Assembly: GCA_913040875.1 (NCBI GenBank)
Contig: CAJWHX010000098.1
Location: 1-9,682 of the forward strand
Source: an uncultured Pseudomonadota bacterium
GTDB lineage: Bacteria; Myxococcota; UBA796
Length of the DNA stretch: 9,682 bases
Direction of reading: 5' to 3'
The notes below the pieces were generated by a model, which did no database searches, was not told the DNA's origin, and saw only the letters and a list, made by a program, of their open reading frames with translations. This document shows positions 1-7,185 of this stretch, one piece after another; position 1 is the stretch's first letter, and every line of letters starts with the position of its first letter. A program made the translations under genes and the position numbers.

Positions 1-108
1 ATCGGCTACAACAAGTGCCACAACCAAATACACCAACTGCGAAAATAATAAGGCTCCCCACACTATTCTTTGTGTTAACAATGCACCCTGTTCCGGATTT
101 TGTGACAC
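1..108 (-). CDS. Partial gene: N-terminus of a small hypothetical membrane protein
   Basis: Reading the minus strand, a GTG at 108-106 is preceded by a good ribosome binding site, AAGGAG at 120-115, with 6 nt spacing. The frame stays open for 36 codons to the window edge, so only the N-terminus is present. The first 13 or so residues are polar (SQNPEQGALLTQR) and the rest is a hydrophobic stretch (WGALLFSQLVYLVVALVV) typical of a first membrane helix. I do not recognise the family; short multi-pass proteins with this kind of opening are common hypothetical proteins. It is divergent from the dctP gene, with about 93 bp between the two starts. The call rests on the RBS, the start and the hydrophobic profile only. 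Confidence 0.6.
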   Translation of the reverse strand, partial: MSQNPEQGALLTQRIVWGALLFSQLVYLVVALVVAD

Positions 109-201
109 GTGAGACTCCTTTGTTCAATGCGATGTATGATGATACAAAATTCTGGTATTAGAGTACACTATTCGAAATAAAATAACAGTGTGGAGATAAT
201 C
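109..201. promoter_or_regulatory. Divergent intergenic region upstream of dctP with dyad sequences
   Basis: This AT-rich gap must hold the promoters of dctP (plus) and the partial membrane-protein gene (minus). Two dyads are visible: TGTAT-GATG-ATACA at 133-146 (perfect 5-bp arms) and TAGAGTACACTA at 159-170 (palindromic at 5 of 6 base pairs). The 8-mer TACACTAT at 164-171 also occurs in the TetR/CoA-transferase gap at 2472-2479. No strong sigma-70 box pair is evident; the best plus-strand candidate, TTGTTC (120-125) with TACAAA (143-148) at 17 bp, is poor. The dctP ribosome binding site is TGGAG at 191-195. Regulation by the nearby TetR protein is inference. Confidence 0.4.
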
Positions 202-1305
202 ATGAAACGACGAGAATGGCTGAAAATCTTGGGTGTATCCAGTGCAGCTCTGGCTGCGGGATGTGGTGACAAGTCTAGTGGTTCTACTGCTTCAACATCT
301 ACAAAAAAGGTTCGCTGGCGATTGGCTTCGAGCTTTCCGCGCTCTTTAGACACATTGTTTGGTTCCGCGGAAATATTAGCTGATCGAGTTCGAGCAATGA
401 CCGGGGGCAACTTCGATATTCGAGTGTATCCAGGTGGAGAATTGGCCGGCTCTCTGGAAGTTTTGGATTCTGTGCAACAAGGCTCTGTGCAAGTGGGACA
501 CAGTGCAAGCTATTACTACATCGGTAAGAACCCCGCTCTCGCATTTGAATGCTGCGTTCCATTCGGAATGACAGCACGTCAGCAAGCCGCGTGGTTGCAT
601 CAAGGGGGTGGACTGGAACTATCGAGAAAACTCTTTGCGGACTTTAATGTAATCAACTTTCCGGCGGGCAATACGGGCGTTCAAATGGGGGGATGGTTCA
701 AACGAGAAATCAACTCTCTTGAAGACATGCAAGGTCTCAAAATGCGGATCCCTGGTATGGGCGGTAAAGTCATGGATACAATGGGGGTTGCCGTTCAGAC
801 AATTGCCGGTGGTGAAATCTATACGGCTCTAGAACGTGGGGCTATCGACGCTACAGAATGGGTCGGACCATACGACGATGAAAAGTTGGGCTTTCACAAG
901 GTGGCACGGTTCTATTACTATCCTGGTTGGTGGGAACCAGGACCATCTCTTTCCTTTTATGTCAATCAGAAAGCGTGGGACTCTCTGCCAAAAGAATACC
1001 AAGAAATATTTACGGCAGCCGCAAAAGAAGCCGAACTCATCACTCAAGCCCGATACGACGTACAGAATCCACAGGCCCTAGAACGATTGCTGGCTGCCGG
1101 TGTACAAACTCGACCATTCGCTCAGGAGATTCTGACGCAGGCACACACCAATGCCGTTCAAATGTATGAAGAGTTGGCCAATACAGATCCGGAATATCGT
1201 AAAATCTACACGGAATGGAAGAAGGCTCGCGATGCATCTTTCCGATGGTTTGGCACAGCCGAATCAGCCTATGCGCAGTTTAGCTTTGGTAATAAATCAT
1301 TATAA
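202..1305 (+). CDS. dctP: TRAP transporter solute-binding protein (DctP/TakP-FcbT1 type), Tat-type lipoprotein signal
   Basis: This is the extracytoplasmic substrate-capturing subunit of a TRAP transporter, 367 aa. I chose ATG 202 because TGGAG (191-195) lies 6 nt upstream; an in-frame GTG at 190 overlaps that RBS. The N-terminus has a twin-arginine-like motif (KRREWLK, residues 2-8), a short hydrophobic core and AAGC with Cys21, followed by a Ser/Thr/Lys-rich linker, suggesting a lipid-anchored Tat substrate. The body carries signatures of the TakP/FcbT1 branch: NTGVQMGGWF (157-166), MRIPGMGG (181-188, with the conserved Arg182 expected to pair with the substrate carboxylate), IAGGEIYTALERGAIDATEW (201-220) and YYYPGWWEPG (238-247). 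Gln161, Glu219, Trp220 and Glu245 appear to match the cation and keto-acid ligands of TakP, as I recall that structure. A monocarboxylate or keto-acid substrate is likely but not proven. It stands alone on the plus strand, away from dctQM. Confidence 0.93.
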   Translation: MKRREWLKILGVSSAALAAGCGDKSSGSTASTSTKKVRWRLASSFPRSLDTLFGSAEILADRVRAMTGGNFDIRVYPGGELAGSLEVLDSVQQGSVQVGHSASYYYIGKNPALAFECCVPFGMTARQQAAWLHQGGGLELSRKLFADFNVINFPAGNTGVQMGGWFKREINSLEDMQGLKMRIPGMGGKVMDTMGVAVQTIAGGEIYTALERGAIDATEWVGPYDDEKLGFHKVARFYYYPGWWEPGPSLSFYVNQKAWDSLPKEYQEIFTAAAKEAELITQARYDVQNPQALERLLAAGVQTRPFAQEILTQAHTNAVQMYEELANTDPEYRKIYTEWKKARDASFRWFGTAESAYAQFSFGNKSL

Positions 1306-1320
1306 AACAAGTCCTAAATT

Positions 1321-2442
1321 CTACCCGAGCCAATCTTTCATAACCTCTTGGCGATGTTCTCCAAGTCCTGGTGATCGCCGCTCTGCGAGTGGAGTTTCTC
1401 CATCCAAACGATAGGCACCTATCAAACTTTTCACCGTAGACGTACCGTCTGGATGTGGATGCTCAGCCCATGTAGCGTACTGCAATGCTTCTGGAATGGT
1501 CGCCACGATGTCCGAAGGCACCCCATGTTCATTCAGCGTGTCACGCCATTCGGACTTGGTTTTCCTCAGAAACAGAGGCTTAATGAGCTGATCCAGGTCT
1601 TCGCGGTGATGTACACGATTGGCATTCGTTAGAAAACGAACATCTTCAGACCATTCGGGATGACCTAGAGCTGCAGACAACGATGTAAACAATCGATCGT
1701 TACCAACACAAATTGTTAGATACCCATCTGAACATTCATACGGTTGAAAAGGGTGAATTGAAGGGTGTGCATTCCCACGACGCAACGGTTCTTGTCCAGC
1801 ATTCACATGTGCCGAGGCATGATACGTCAACAAGGACAACATTCCATCCATCATCGAAACATCAATGTTGGTCCCCTTTCCAGTCCGCTCTCTTCGAAAC
1901 AATGCTGCGAGGATTCCCTGCACCACATTGTGCCCGGCAATCAAATCTGCAATCGAAGCTCCACACTTAAATGGCTCTCCATCCACCGGTCCTGTAATAG
2001 AAGGAATCCCTGACAATCCCTGCATCATGAGGTCATACCCTGGTTTATCTGGATGGTCTTGTCCAAAGCCACTGAGAGAACAATAAATCAAACGTGGATT
2101 ATTTTTGGACACCGTCGCAAAATCGAGTCCCAACTTTTTCATTACGCCGGGTCGAAAATTCTCCACTACGACATCGGCAACACCTATCAATTCTTTGACA
2201 AAATCAACATCATGCTCATCTTTTAAGTCAAGCGCAACACTTCGTTTCCCACGATTGATACTGACAAAATATGTACTCACATCTCGCACAAAAGGAGGTC
2301 CAAACGACCGCGTATCATCCCCATATTTTGGATGCTCAATCTTCACGACATCTGCACCCAAATCCGCCAACTGCATCGTTCCATACGGAACTGATAAAAC
2401 ACGGCCAAAATCAACCACGCGTATTCCTTCCAAAGGCTTCAT
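1321..2442 (-). CDS. CoA-transferase family III (CaiB/BaiF) protein
   Basis: This 373-aa protein is expected to move CoA from an acyl-CoA donor to a carboxylate in the cytoplasm. The start at 2442 (MKPLEGIRVVDFGRV) is favoured over an in-frame ATG at 2463 because GGGGAG lies 6 nt upstream of it and the family normally opens this way. Family marks are LADLGADVVKIEHPKYGDD (25-43), SINRGKRSVALDLK (61-74), VVENFRPGVMKKLGLD (92-107), YCSLSGFGQ (120-128), GYDLMMQGLSG (135-145) and LFRRERTGKG (181-190). Asp166, in the SIADLIAG segment, sits where the acyl-accepting catalytic Asp of formyl-CoA transferase (Asp169) is found. Length matches the family. It ends 15 bp from the convergent dctP end and diverges from the TetR gene 67 bp away. 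The carboxylate may be the one taken up by the flanking TRAP genes; the exact substrate cannot be read from sequence. Confidence 0.93.
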   Translation of the reverse strand: MKPLEGIRVVDFGRVLSVPYGTMQLADLGADVVKIEHPKYGDDTRSFGPPFVRDVSTYFVSINRGKRSVALDLKDEHDVDFVKELIGVADVVVENFRPGVMKKLGLDFATVSKNNPRLIYCSLSGFGQDHPDKPGYDLMMQGLSGIPSITGPVDGEPFKCGASIADLIAGHNVVQGILAALFRRERTGKGTNIDVSMMDGMLSLLTYHASAHVNAGQEPLRRGNAHPSIHPFQPYECSDGYLTICVGNDRLFTSLSAALGHPEWSEDVRFLTNANRVHHREDLDQLIKPLFLRKTKSEWRDTLNEHGVPSDIVATIPEALQYATWAEHPHPDGTSTVKSLIGAYRLDGETPLAERRSPGLGEHRQEVMKDWLG

Positions 2443-2469
2443 CACTTTCTCCCCATTCAACAAACGAGT

Positions 2470-2489
2470 GTTACACTATAAACTGTAAC
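2470..2489. promoter_or_regulatory. Candidate TetR operator (inverted repeat) in divergent CoA-transferase/TetR gap
   Basis: A perfect inverted repeat, GTTACA - 8 nt - TGTAAC, spans 20 bp between the divergent starts at 2442 and 2510. It overlaps a second dyad, AGTGT-T-ACACT (2467-2477). Size, symmetry and position fit the usual autoregulatory operator of a TetR family repressor. A minus-strand -10-like TATAGT (2480-2475) lies inside it, so a bound repressor would occlude transcription of the CoA-transferase gene. Binding itself is inferred. Confidence 0.5.
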
Positions 2490-2509
2490 TCTATTCGATG
2501 AGATAAAAG

Positions 2510-3160
2510 ATGCCTCAACAACGTTCAAAAACTCGAGTTAGCATACTGAGAACCGCAAAAAGACTATTTGGCTTAACCGGATATCAAAGTACGACTCTCG
2601 ATGACATCGCTAAAATCGCTGGATTGTCTGCTTCGACCATGCAATCCCACTTTGAGAACAAAGAAAGCCTATTGCTCGAGACACAGCGCACCATCTTTCG
2701 AGAGCTGCACGCTCGGATAACTGAACGCAATCAGTCTTCTGAAAACTCAATGCGAAATGCCCTTGATGCTTTGGACTCTATGTGGAATTCTGTCCGTGAG
2801 TTAAAAGGGGCTGCACCCTTCATTGTAGAAACGTTAATGCTTCGCCGTGGCGAGGCTCCATTGCACGAATCCATTCGAAAATTCTATAAAGAATCAACTC
2901 TGCTGTTGGAAGATGGAATCCGAAAAGTATTTGCAGAGCAATTGTCCGAACTTGTCATTTCTCCCGAACGGATGGCTGTGCTCATTCGCGTTCTACTCTC
3001 TGGCCTCGTGGTCGAAATGGCAGGGGCTACGACCGAAGAAGAGGTAAAGGAACTTGATCAAGCCTACCGTGACATTAGAACTCTCTTTGGGGAATTTGTG
3101 ATGATGTCTGATGATTGGGACGTCGACGAGGATACAGACTCCGTTCCGTTGCCTTGGTGA
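2510..3160 (+). CDS. TetR/AcrR family transcriptional regulator
   Basis: A 216-aa one-component regulator. The N-terminal region shows the TetR DNA-binding domain: helix 1 SILRTAKRLFGLTGYQSTTL (11-30), then the helix-turn-helix DDIAKIAGLSASTMQSHFEN (31-50) and the KESLL start of helix 4 (51-55). The remaining 150 residues are helical and would hold the ligand pocket and dimer interface; they show no signature that tells the ligand. The C-terminus is an acidic tail ending in EDTDSVPLPW. The ribosome binding site is weak (GAGAT around 2500-2504). It is divergent from the CoA-transferase gene with an inverted repeat between them, and converges on dctM 28 bp downstream. Control of the transporter and CoA-transferase genes, with the imported acid or its CoA ester as effector, is inference from position. 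Confidence 0.92.
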   Translation: MPQQRSKTRVSILRTAKRLFGLTGYQSTTLDDIAKIAGLSASTMQSHFENKESLLLETQRTIFRELHARITERNQSSENSMRNALDALDSMWNSVRELKGAAPFIVETLMLRRGEAPLHESIRKFYKESTLLLEDGIRKVFAEQLSELVISPERMAVLIRVLLSGLVVEMAGATTEEEVKELDQAYRDIRTLFGEFVMMSDDWDVDEDTDSVPLPW

Positions 3161-3169
3161 TATCGACCA

Positions 3170-3190
3170 AGTATCTGATCAGCGGATACT
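3170..3190. terminator. Weak hairpin between convergent TetR and dctM genes
   Basis: AGTATC (3170-3175) and GATACT (3185-3190) are complementary arms around a 9-nt loop, and the right arm overlaps the dctM stop codon. It sits in the 28-bp gap between two convergent genes. There is no T-tract on either side and the stem is short and AT-rich, so a terminator role is only a possibility. Confidence 0.2.
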
Positions 3191-4508
3191 ACAGAAGCCA
3201 AGTCACCACTTCGGGAAACATCGCCACGATAGCAAGAGCCACCAGCTGAATTCCAATAAACGGCAACGCTCCCTTGTAAATATCAGTCGTCTTGACCTCT
3301 TCGGGAGCCACACCCCGCAAATAGAACAGTGAGAACCCAAATGGCGGTGTCAGAAAAGATGTCTGTAGGTTCATCGCCATTAAAACCGCAAACCACACCA
3401 AATCAATACCAAGAAGCTTTGCAGCCGGAACCAAGAGTGGCAACAAAATAAAAGCAATCTCGAAAAAGTCGATAAAAAATCCCAATACAAAAATCACCAT
3501 CTGACTAATGACAATGAGGCCCCACTTTCCACCTGGAAGATTGACCAAGAAGTCCTCAATCCAGACATCGCCGTACAAACCTCTAAACACGAGCGTGAAT
3601 GCAGTCGAACCAATGAGTAGAAATACCACCATGGTCGTAAGCTGAACTGTATCATCTAGTGCTTCTTCGAGATTGTTCTTACTCAGACGACCATTCAGCC
3701 ATGCGAGAATCATCGCCCCCACTGCCCCTAGAGCACCTGCCTCCGTTGGGGTTGCAACGCCCATAAAGATCGAGCCCAGCACAACTAAAATCAAAAATAG
3801 GGGAGGTAACAAGGCCTTGAATACTCTAGAAATAAGGGATTGACCTTCAATTTGTCTTGCTTCAATCGGCAATGCTGGAGCCGATTCTGGTTTCAACCAT
3901 GCAACCACGATCACATAAAGCGCATAGAGCCCCGCCAAACCGATTCCGGGAGTCAACGCTCCGAGAAATAGGTCCCCTACCGAGATGCCCATCTGATCAG
4001 CCAGAACCACGAGCACCACACTGGGCGGAATTATCTGTCCAAGGGTTCCGCTCGCACTAATCACCCCTGCCGTAAGCTCTTTGGAATAGCCGTAGCGCAG
4101 CATAACCGGCATCGATATCATCCCCATTGCAACAACGGATGCGCCCACAACACCTGTTGCGGCTGCGAGTAGTGCTCCCACAAAGACAACCGCAAGTGCC
4201 AAACCACCTCTAAATCGACCAAACAGCGTCCCTATCGTTAGAAGCAAATCTTCAGCCAGTTTCGATTTTTCTAGAAGAGTACCCATCAAAACGAAGAATG
4301 GGACCGCTAAAAGAACATAATTCGACATTACTGCGAAAATCCGCTGCGGAAAGAACTGCAAGAAATTGAGATCAAACATCTCAAAATACATGCCAATAAA
4401 TCCGTAAATAACAGCAACTCCACCCAAAGAGAAGGCCACAGGAAATCCAGAGAAGATACAGAGGAACACTGTACAAAACATCAACGGAGCCAGCAAATCC
4501 TCAATCAT
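3189..4508 (-). CDS. dctM: TRAP transporter large permease subunit DctM
   Basis: This is the 439-aa inner-membrane subunit that forms the transport path. The start at 4508 (MIEDLLAPLMF) is preferred over a further upstream in-frame start at 4541 because GAGGTG lies just before it and it gives the compact overlap with dctQ usual in these operons. The protein is hydrophobic throughout, with roughly a dozen membrane segments. Family blocks are SGFPVAFSLGG (20-30), AATGVVGASVVAMG (116-129), GTLGQIIPPS (154-163), ATPTEAGALGA (252-262) and LTPPFGFSLFYLRGVAP (386-402). The two-halved repeat of the elevator-type DctM fold is apparent in the Gly/Pro-rich re-entrant blocks. It resembles the FcbT3 subgroup, matching the subgroup of the binding protein in this window. 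It should drive import with a sodium or proton gradient together with DctQ. Confidence 0.95.
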   Translation of the reverse strand: MIEDLLAPLMFCTVFLCIFSGFPVAFSLGGVAVIYGFIGMYFEMFDLNFLQFFPQRIFAVMSNYVLLAVPFFVLMGTLLEKSKLAEDLLLTIGTLFGRFRGGLALAVVFVGALLAAATGVVGASVVAMGMISMPVMLRYGYSKELTAGVISASGTLGQIIPPSVVLVVLADQMGISVGDLFLGALTPGIGLAGLYALYVIVVAWLKPESAPALPIEARQIEGQSLISRVFKALLPPLFLILVVLGSIFMGVATPTEAGALGAVGAMILAWLNGRLSKNNLEEALDDTVQLTTMVVFLLIGSTAFTLVFRGLYGDVWIEDFLVNLPGGKWGLIVISQMVIFVLGFFIDFFEIAFILLPLLVPAAKLLGIDLVWFAVLMAMNLQTSFLTPPFGFSLFYLRGVAPEEVKTTDIYKGALPFIGIQLVALAIVAMFPEVVTWLL

Positions 4509-5022
4509 TGACACCTCTATTGTCCTTCTCAGTACCTTCATACCAATGCTCTAATAGCAACGTTCTCAGCCAAACAGCACACTGGAACAAAAGCAGTGTA
4601 AACCCAAGTGGAATCAACGTCTTTACAGGATACCGAGGCAAACCACCGGCATCGGGAGATATCTCCCAAATCGACCATGAATTGAAAACGAACTCAATAC
4701 TACTCCAAATTCCCAAAATACAAAATGGGATGGCAAACAACACAAGACCAATCAAATTAATGCGCCTTTGACCAGTATTGTCCAATCGGCTATACACTAC
4801 ATCAACTCGGACGTGTTTGTCTTTGTGCAGAGTGTATCCAGCACCCAATAAAAATACGGCACTAAATAGATACCACTGTCCTTCTAAGAAGGCATTCGAA
4901 CTCCACACTTGACCTGTAAATTTTGAGGAATACCGCAACACCGCATTCAAAGCACCCAATATTGTCATGACAAATAATGTCCAAGCACACACTTTGGATA
5001 CGATGGCATAGAATCTGTCCAT
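4501..5022 (-). CDS. dctQ: TRAP transporter small permease subunit DctQ
   Basis: A 173-aa small membrane subunit with four hydrophobic helices at about 11-29, 50-66, 89-107 and 135-153. Subgroup marks are the SSNAFLEGQWYLFSAVFLLGA block (41-61, here split by no gap), HVRVDVVYSRL (70-80) and PDAGGLPRYPVKTLIP (123-138), all typical of the FcbT2 type that partners TakP/FcbT1 binding proteins. An AAGGAG (5038-5033) precedes two possible starts: TTG 5025 at 7 nt and ATG 5022 at 10 nt. I report the ATG; the difference is one residue. Its stop overlaps the dctM start by 8 bp, indicating translational coupling. The gene is divergent from the first PilZ gene, 68 bp away. Confidence 0.94.
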   Translation of the reverse strand: MDRFYAIVSKVCAWTLFVMTILGALNAVLRYSSKFTGQVWSSNAFLEGQWYLFSAVFLLGAGYTLHKDKHVRVDVVYSRLDNTGQRRINLIGLVLFAIPFCILGIWSSIEFVFNSWSIWEISPDAGGLPRYPVKTLIPLGFTLLLFQCAVWLRTLLLEHWYEGTEKDNRGVND

Positions 5023-5067
5023 CAATACTGATCTCCTTCACATTCTGTTATTCCTTATCTAGTAAGA

Positions 5068-5084
5068 CCCTACTTTCCCTACTT
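5068..5084. repeat. Short direct repeat CCCTACTT x2 upstream of PilZ gene A
   Basis: CCCTACTT occurs at 5068-5075 and again at 5077-5084, one base apart, ending 6 bp before the proposed start at 5091. It occupies the place where a Shine-Dalgarno sequence would normally be and no such sequence is seen. A 9-bp period is close to one helical turn, so a regulator could bind the two copies in tandem. It could also be chance. Confidence 0.4.
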
Positions 5085-5090
5085 CAAATT

Positions 5091-7076
5091 ATGCTGAAAA
5101 AAATTCTTCTTGACCAAGAGCGACTCCTTGTACACGACACCTTGTCCTACATGGCAGGACCTCTCAAAATACAATCCCAAGTTGTCCTCACAAACCACCG
5201 AATATTGGTTCTGCCCCACAAAGAATGGACTCAATCTTTAGGCTATCAGAGGCAAAATATCATTTGGAGTAACGTCAAAGAGGTCACTTTGGGTACGCTC
5301 GGAAAAAATATACAAATTGATACGTCTCTTCGAACACTCTCGCTGTGGGGTAGTGGCGCTCGCAGAATGTTTGAGTGGATTGAGCAATGGCGAAACAGTG
5401 GTCTCTCTTTAAAGACAAACTGGGCTCTATTGGAAAGACGTCAGATTGTACTCTCAGCAGAAGTGTTGATATCAGTTGGAGCTGGACTTGCCGTTTCCGG
5501 AGAACTCACCATCAATAGAAGAGGATTCAACCTCTACTATCAAACGATTACAACCACCAAGAAGGTGTTCACATGGTCAGAGTTAACAGAGCCTAGTTAC
5601 TCCGCTATGTCACAAAAATTCAAGTTCACGGTTGATAAGCAACGATTCGTCTTACAGGGAAACCAGGCGCAATTGCTCAATCATTTAATGGATGTCTTCA
5701 GTAAACAAGACATCTTTGTCGACTGTTTATGGGAAACTCAATGGGAAGACAACAACAACAAACCGTCTGTCGGTTTTATGATGCTTGGACACAGAGCCTT
5801 ATACTTCTTTCCCTGCGGCCTACAATCCTCAATATCAAACCAGCCCTATATTCGCATACCCTGCTCTAAGATTCAACACATAGAGAGAGAGGACGGAATC
5901 ATTAAATTAGTGACCTCCAAAAATCAAGTCTGGCGTCTATCGGTTCCTGTTCCAGACTTGTGGATGGGATATATGAATAGACTGCTCCTGCACTTTTGGA
6001 ATTCACAATATGCGACAGACCACGATGGTGCCCTCTTCTGTACACAAATTCACAACAATCTCGAAGCGGTTACGATGGGTCAAATCCGAATGGATATAAA
6101 CAACATTGTATTTCAGCCCAATGGCTTAAGACCCGCTCGAGAAATACCTGTATATGAAGTGGTAAAACTCCATAAACGAAGCTCTCGATTGAGCATTCAA
6201 CAAGATGTACAACCCGAAGGATTCGAGTTCTTAGATGAGAGTCAAGTTGCTCTGATGGCAGAACAGATTGAGCCAAAATTGTCTCCAATGTCCTTGTCGT
6301 TTATTGGAAAAATAGAGCCTACTGAGACCATCCTAGGGCGCGTAAAGGAGATGAGCATCTACATGGATGGATCTTTGCTCGTCAGTATTCAAAACAGTAC
6401 CATCATTCAAGAAGACGAAAAGTTGATCATCCTGTGCAATCCAATTGCAGAAAGAATTTTCATTCCCCAAAATGTACGGGTGGAAGTGGATATTATATCC
6501 AAAGATGGACATTACATCTTCAACGGCTTGGTGTTGGAAAACAACCTTAATAGAGCAGATATAGACGGTCGTCATTCTCTAACCACTGAATTGCTCGGAC
6601 ATGTACGCTTGATCAATAAACGAGCTTCTTTTCGCGTGCCCACCAACAAGGCTGTACAATTTGAGCTGCAAAACTGTGACTTCTCTCTTGCAAACAATCA
6701 AGCGCATCTCATTGACTTATCGATGGGTGGATGCCAACTAATATATCAGCATAACCTCTATGGAACGGACTTCAGTGCACTTAAAGACGAAGCCGTAACC
6801 GTTGTTGTCTATATAGAATTGGAAGAACCCAAACGTCGAACAAGAGGAAAATTCATTCAAGCAGAGAGACAAAAACCAAAAATAGAATCTGTGCCATTCC
6901 CCGCTAAGATTCGTCGGATTTTCCAGCCTGAAGATGACCGAAGCGTTATCATGGGGGTAGAGTTTCTCGAAAACGCACCCAATGCAGAACATCGATTGAT
7001 GCGAAAGATTCTAACTTTAGAACGCATAATCATGCAACAGCATCGACGTTCCTTGTCGGATGGTGGTCTGGAATAA
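5091..7076 (+). CDS. PH/GRAM-like repeat protein with YcgR-N-like and PilZ domains (paralogue A)
   Basis: A 661-aa soluble protein with no signal peptide or membrane helix. ATG 5091 is chosen because it starts just after dctQ diverges and because it puts the LTNxR block at residues 33-37, exactly where paralogue B has it. An upstream in-frame ATG at 4977 would only add residues antisense to dctQ. The N-terminal half looks like four beta-rich modules of about 90 residues: about 8-103, 115-205, 210-303 and (weak) 314-395. Module 1 has the GRAM/bacterial-PH pattern: VVLTNHRILVLP, then a hydrophobic strand, then LWGSGARRMFEWIEQW as a closing helix. Residues about 405-505 resemble the YcgR N-terminal domain, and 509-650 a PilZ domain with RASFR (511-515) and DLSMGG (542-547; D542, S544, G547), the two cyclic-di-GMP motifs. 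Cyclic-di-GMP binding is a good prediction; the output is unknown. No clear Shine-Dalgarno site is present. Confidence 0.85.
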   Translation: MLKKILLDQERLLVHDTLSYMAGPLKIQSQVVLTNHRILVLPHKEWTQSLGYQRQNIIWSNVKEVTLGTLGKNIQIDTSLRTLSLWGSGARRMFEWIEQWRNSGLSLKTNWALLERRQIVLSAEVLISVGAGLAVSGELTINRRGFNLYYQTITTTKKVFTWSELTEPSYSAMSQKFKFTVDKQRFVLQGNQAQLLNHLMDVFSKQDIFVDCLWETQWEDNNNKPSVGFMMLGHRALYFFPCGLQSSISNQPYIRIPCSKIQHIEREDGIIKLVTSKNQVWRLSVPVPDLWMGYMNRLLLHFWNSQYATDHDGALFCTQIHNNLEAVTMGQIRMDINNIVFQPNGLRPAREIPVYEVVKLHKRSSRLSIQQDVQPEGFEFLDESQVALMAEQIEPKLSPMSLSFIGKIEPTETILGRVKEMSIYMDGSLLVSIQNSTIIQEDEKLIILCNPIAERIFIPQNVRVEVDIISKDGHYIFNGLVLENNLNRADIDGRHSLTTELLGHVRLINKRASFRVPTNKAVQFELQNCDFSLANNQAHLIDLSMGGCQLIYQHNLYGTDFSALKDEAVTVVVYIELEEPKRRTRGKFIQAERQKPKIESVPFPAKIRRIFQPEDDRSVIMGVEFLENAPNAEHRLMRKILTLERIIMQQHRRSLSDGGLE

Positions 7077-7185
7077 TCATGGTCGCACATCATCCTTTGC
7101 AAATATTTTTTGTATACATAACCGTAAAATTGACTAAATTAATGACGTTAAAAGGAATAATTTCAAATCCTGTAGAGAGTTCAAT
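7077..7185 (+). promoter_or_regulatory. AT-rich spacer between the two PilZ paralogues
   Basis: This 109-bp gap is AT-rich. It holds the 8-bp palindrome TGTATACA within a TTTTTTGTATACATAAC stretch near 7105-7121, and TTGACT around 7130, which resembles a -35 box but has no good -10 partner at 16-18 bp. There is no hairpin plus T-tract. The gap is long for a tight operon, so gene B may have its own promoter or simply be read through from A. The ribosome binding site of gene B is probably AGAGAG (7174-7179), 6 nt before its ATG. Confidence 0.3.

Noticed and set aside
190..201. GTG start for dctP four codons upstream
   Set aside because: The GTG overlaps the TGGAG ribosome binding site that serves ATG 202, and the ATG gives a normal signal peptide start.
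2443..2463. Upstream ATG for the CoA-transferase
   Set aside because: GGGGAG, the likely ribosome binding site, lies inside this segment and points to the ATG at 2442; the family normally begins at that point.
2105..2488. 127-codon plus-strand open frame opposite the CoA-transferase
   Set aside because: It is the complement of a strongly conserved enzyme, rich in Ser/Thr/Pro and without family features; a shadow frame.
4977..5090. N-terminal extension of PilZ paralogue A by 38 residues from an upstream ATG
   Set aside because: Those codons are antisense to the start of dctQ, the residues have no resemblance to paralogue B, and the ATG at 5091 aligns the LTNxR block of both proteins at the same residue numbers.
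7097..7140. Possible promoter for paralogue B in the AT-rich spacer
   Set aside because: TTGCAA and TTGACT have no acceptable -10 box at 16-18 bp, so I mention the spacer but do not call a promoter.
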